Shown: positions 62,913 through 64,000 of the stretch, piece by piece
Position numbering within the stretch: position 1 is the stretch's first letter
Layout: every line of letters starts with the position of its first letter
Source of the DNA: Rhyzopertha dominica
Taxonomy: Eukaryota > Arthropoda > Insecta > Coleoptera > Bostrichidae
Direction: 5' to 3'
Assembly (NCBI GenBank): GCA_025024175.1
Contig: QCXZ01000041.1
Location: 15,061,786-15,125,785 of the forward strand
DNA length: 64,000 bases
Made by a program: the position numbers and the translations under genes
The notes under the pieces: generated by a model
Database searches by the model: none
The model's input: only the letters and a program-made list of their open reading frames with translations
What the model was told of the DNA's origin: nothing

Positions 62913-64000
62913 TAGAGGTGGGAATAACGGTTACTCGTGTGGAACGTTCCATAGCGTTCCGTTCCAGAAATGTAACGTTCCAAAATAACGTTATTTTTTG
63001 GAACGATGTATTTCACAGTGTTGCGCAGTTGCGTGCCCGTTTTGTACTCAATCTTTTACAGTTAAAGAGAAGGGCGGGTATTTAACAAATTAGATCTATT
63101 GTACTGCACTTTGATTTGTTTATATTTATCATACAATTTTATATAATATAATCTGGTAACGCTAAAGTAGTTGCCTAGTAACGGTCTTTGCAGGAATGAG
63201 GTATGTACATTAATCATCTCATCATTTTGTCGTAAGTTTCAGGTACAGACAATCAGATCTTGTTTGTAGGACACAATACAAAAAAAATAAGTTTGTTAAC
63301 AATAAGTTAGTGCAAACAGTTACATTTAGTTCATAGTAATCTTATTTTATTTCTTGTGTTAGAAGTTCGCTGTGAACTAAATTTTATAAGTTAAAGTTCT
63401 TTTGCATTTACGGATTTTTGTTATTTCAATGAGAGTTGCTTTTTCGTTTGCCAATAGGTACCTATATATTCGACTGTGGTGTTTTTTTTTATTTTAAGGA
63501 TTAGTATTTTCTGTTTTGTATTTGTTTACACTTAAGTTTATATTTTGTTATTTTTATACATAAATAAAGAACTTGAGGGTTTTGTTAATCTATTCGATTA
63601 ATTAAATACTGACGCTATCAAATACCTGACTACTAGACCCTTATTAATTATTATATCAATTTCTATAAAAAACACTTCTTAACATTTTAGTCATCATCAA
63701 TTGCATAAGTAACCTAATTTACTTACTGCCTTGCTGATGAAAAAACTAGATGTATTTACGCGTTACTTTACGTATCATCGTTAATGATTGTGTTTCCCAT
63801 TAGTTCCTTTCACGTTTCTCGTGCGGTTCCACGTTCCACGTTCCACGTTCCGCGTTATATGCCCGTTGCCGGATTTACTAGTACAGATTATTCGTGGTCG
63901 CCGTTTTTCGTACCACGTCGTTTCCGACCTTGAGCCAGCTTGCTGCTGCGTGACAGCGTTGCGCTGTTATGACGTTCCAAAATATAACGAGTTCCGTGCA
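62913..64000 (-). mobile_element. Non-autonomous hAT-type element, right copy (truncated by window end)
   Basis: Starts TAGAGGTGGGAATAACGG and follows, in reverse complement, the element at 796-1941 along essentially its entire visible length (for example AACGTTCCATAGCGTTCCG, CCGGATTTACTAGTACAGAT, ACCACGTCGTTTCCGACCTT). The 8 bases before it are GATCCAAG; the matching duplication lies beyond 64000. It also contains a CCACGTTCCACGTTCCACGT-type triplication near 63830-63850 that the left copy lacks. Confidence 0.9.

Noticed and set aside
1..64000. CRISPR arrays, operons, ribosome binding sites, bacterial origins
   Set aside because: All gene structures are eukaryotic with introns and poly(A) signals; no regularly spaced repeats were seen.

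Overview
The window looks like insect nuclear DNA, possibly beetle (inference). It is AT-rich, has scattered single N gaps and spliced genes with GT-AG introns, and carries decayed or non-autonomous transposons typical of insects (hAT, Tc1/mariner including a DD41D type, a TTAA-flanked element, LINEs, Ty3/gypsy, THAP-domain relics). Nothing bacterial, organellar or viral as a free genome was seen.

Layout. 1-2401 is probably the last long intron of a CCDC85-family coiled-coil gene whose last three exons lie at 2402-2933 (+). 3.2-7.5 kb is a TE-rich intergenic stretch. A three-exon RRM/zinc-knuckle/RS splicing-factor gene occupies 11472 down to 7614 (-) with a 3.2-kb intron. It is divergent, across about 670 bp, from an AMPK beta-subunit gene at 12140-13021 (+). 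RBM42 starts at 17064 (+). Its first two exons end at 17863 and its last exon lies at 61768-61901, so almost 44 kb of this window is a single RBM42 intron. A radial-spoke-head-1-like gene (-) converges on RBM42 with stop codons 66 bp apart and runs off the right edge.

The giant intron contains one good nested gene, a 148-aa secreted peptide precursor on the opposite strand at 21266-21712. It also holds many mobile elements: a 2.0-kb hAT with a TTAA element inside, a foldback with another element at its apex, a TAA-flanked long-TIR element, LINE relics (25.6-28.1, 49.2-50.4, 58.2-59.8 kb), a nearly intact DD41D mariner with two homopolymer frameshifts (31.8-34.1 kb), two older mariner relics, a 1.3-kb hAT with perfect target duplication (43.1-44.4 kb), a gypsy RT fragment, and an orphan heat-shock-type promoter or solo LTR at 51.3 kb.

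The most notable non-coding item is a complete type I hammerhead ribozyme fold at 31411-31508, with full catalytic core, minimal stem III and a 16-bp outer stem. The same 1.1-kb hAT-like element lies in opposite orientation at both ends of the window. The host genes are housekeeping or regulatory (splicing, energy sensing, cell junction, cilium/flagellum) and share no obvious pathway. All calls come from reading the sequence and remembered family features; no database search was possible.
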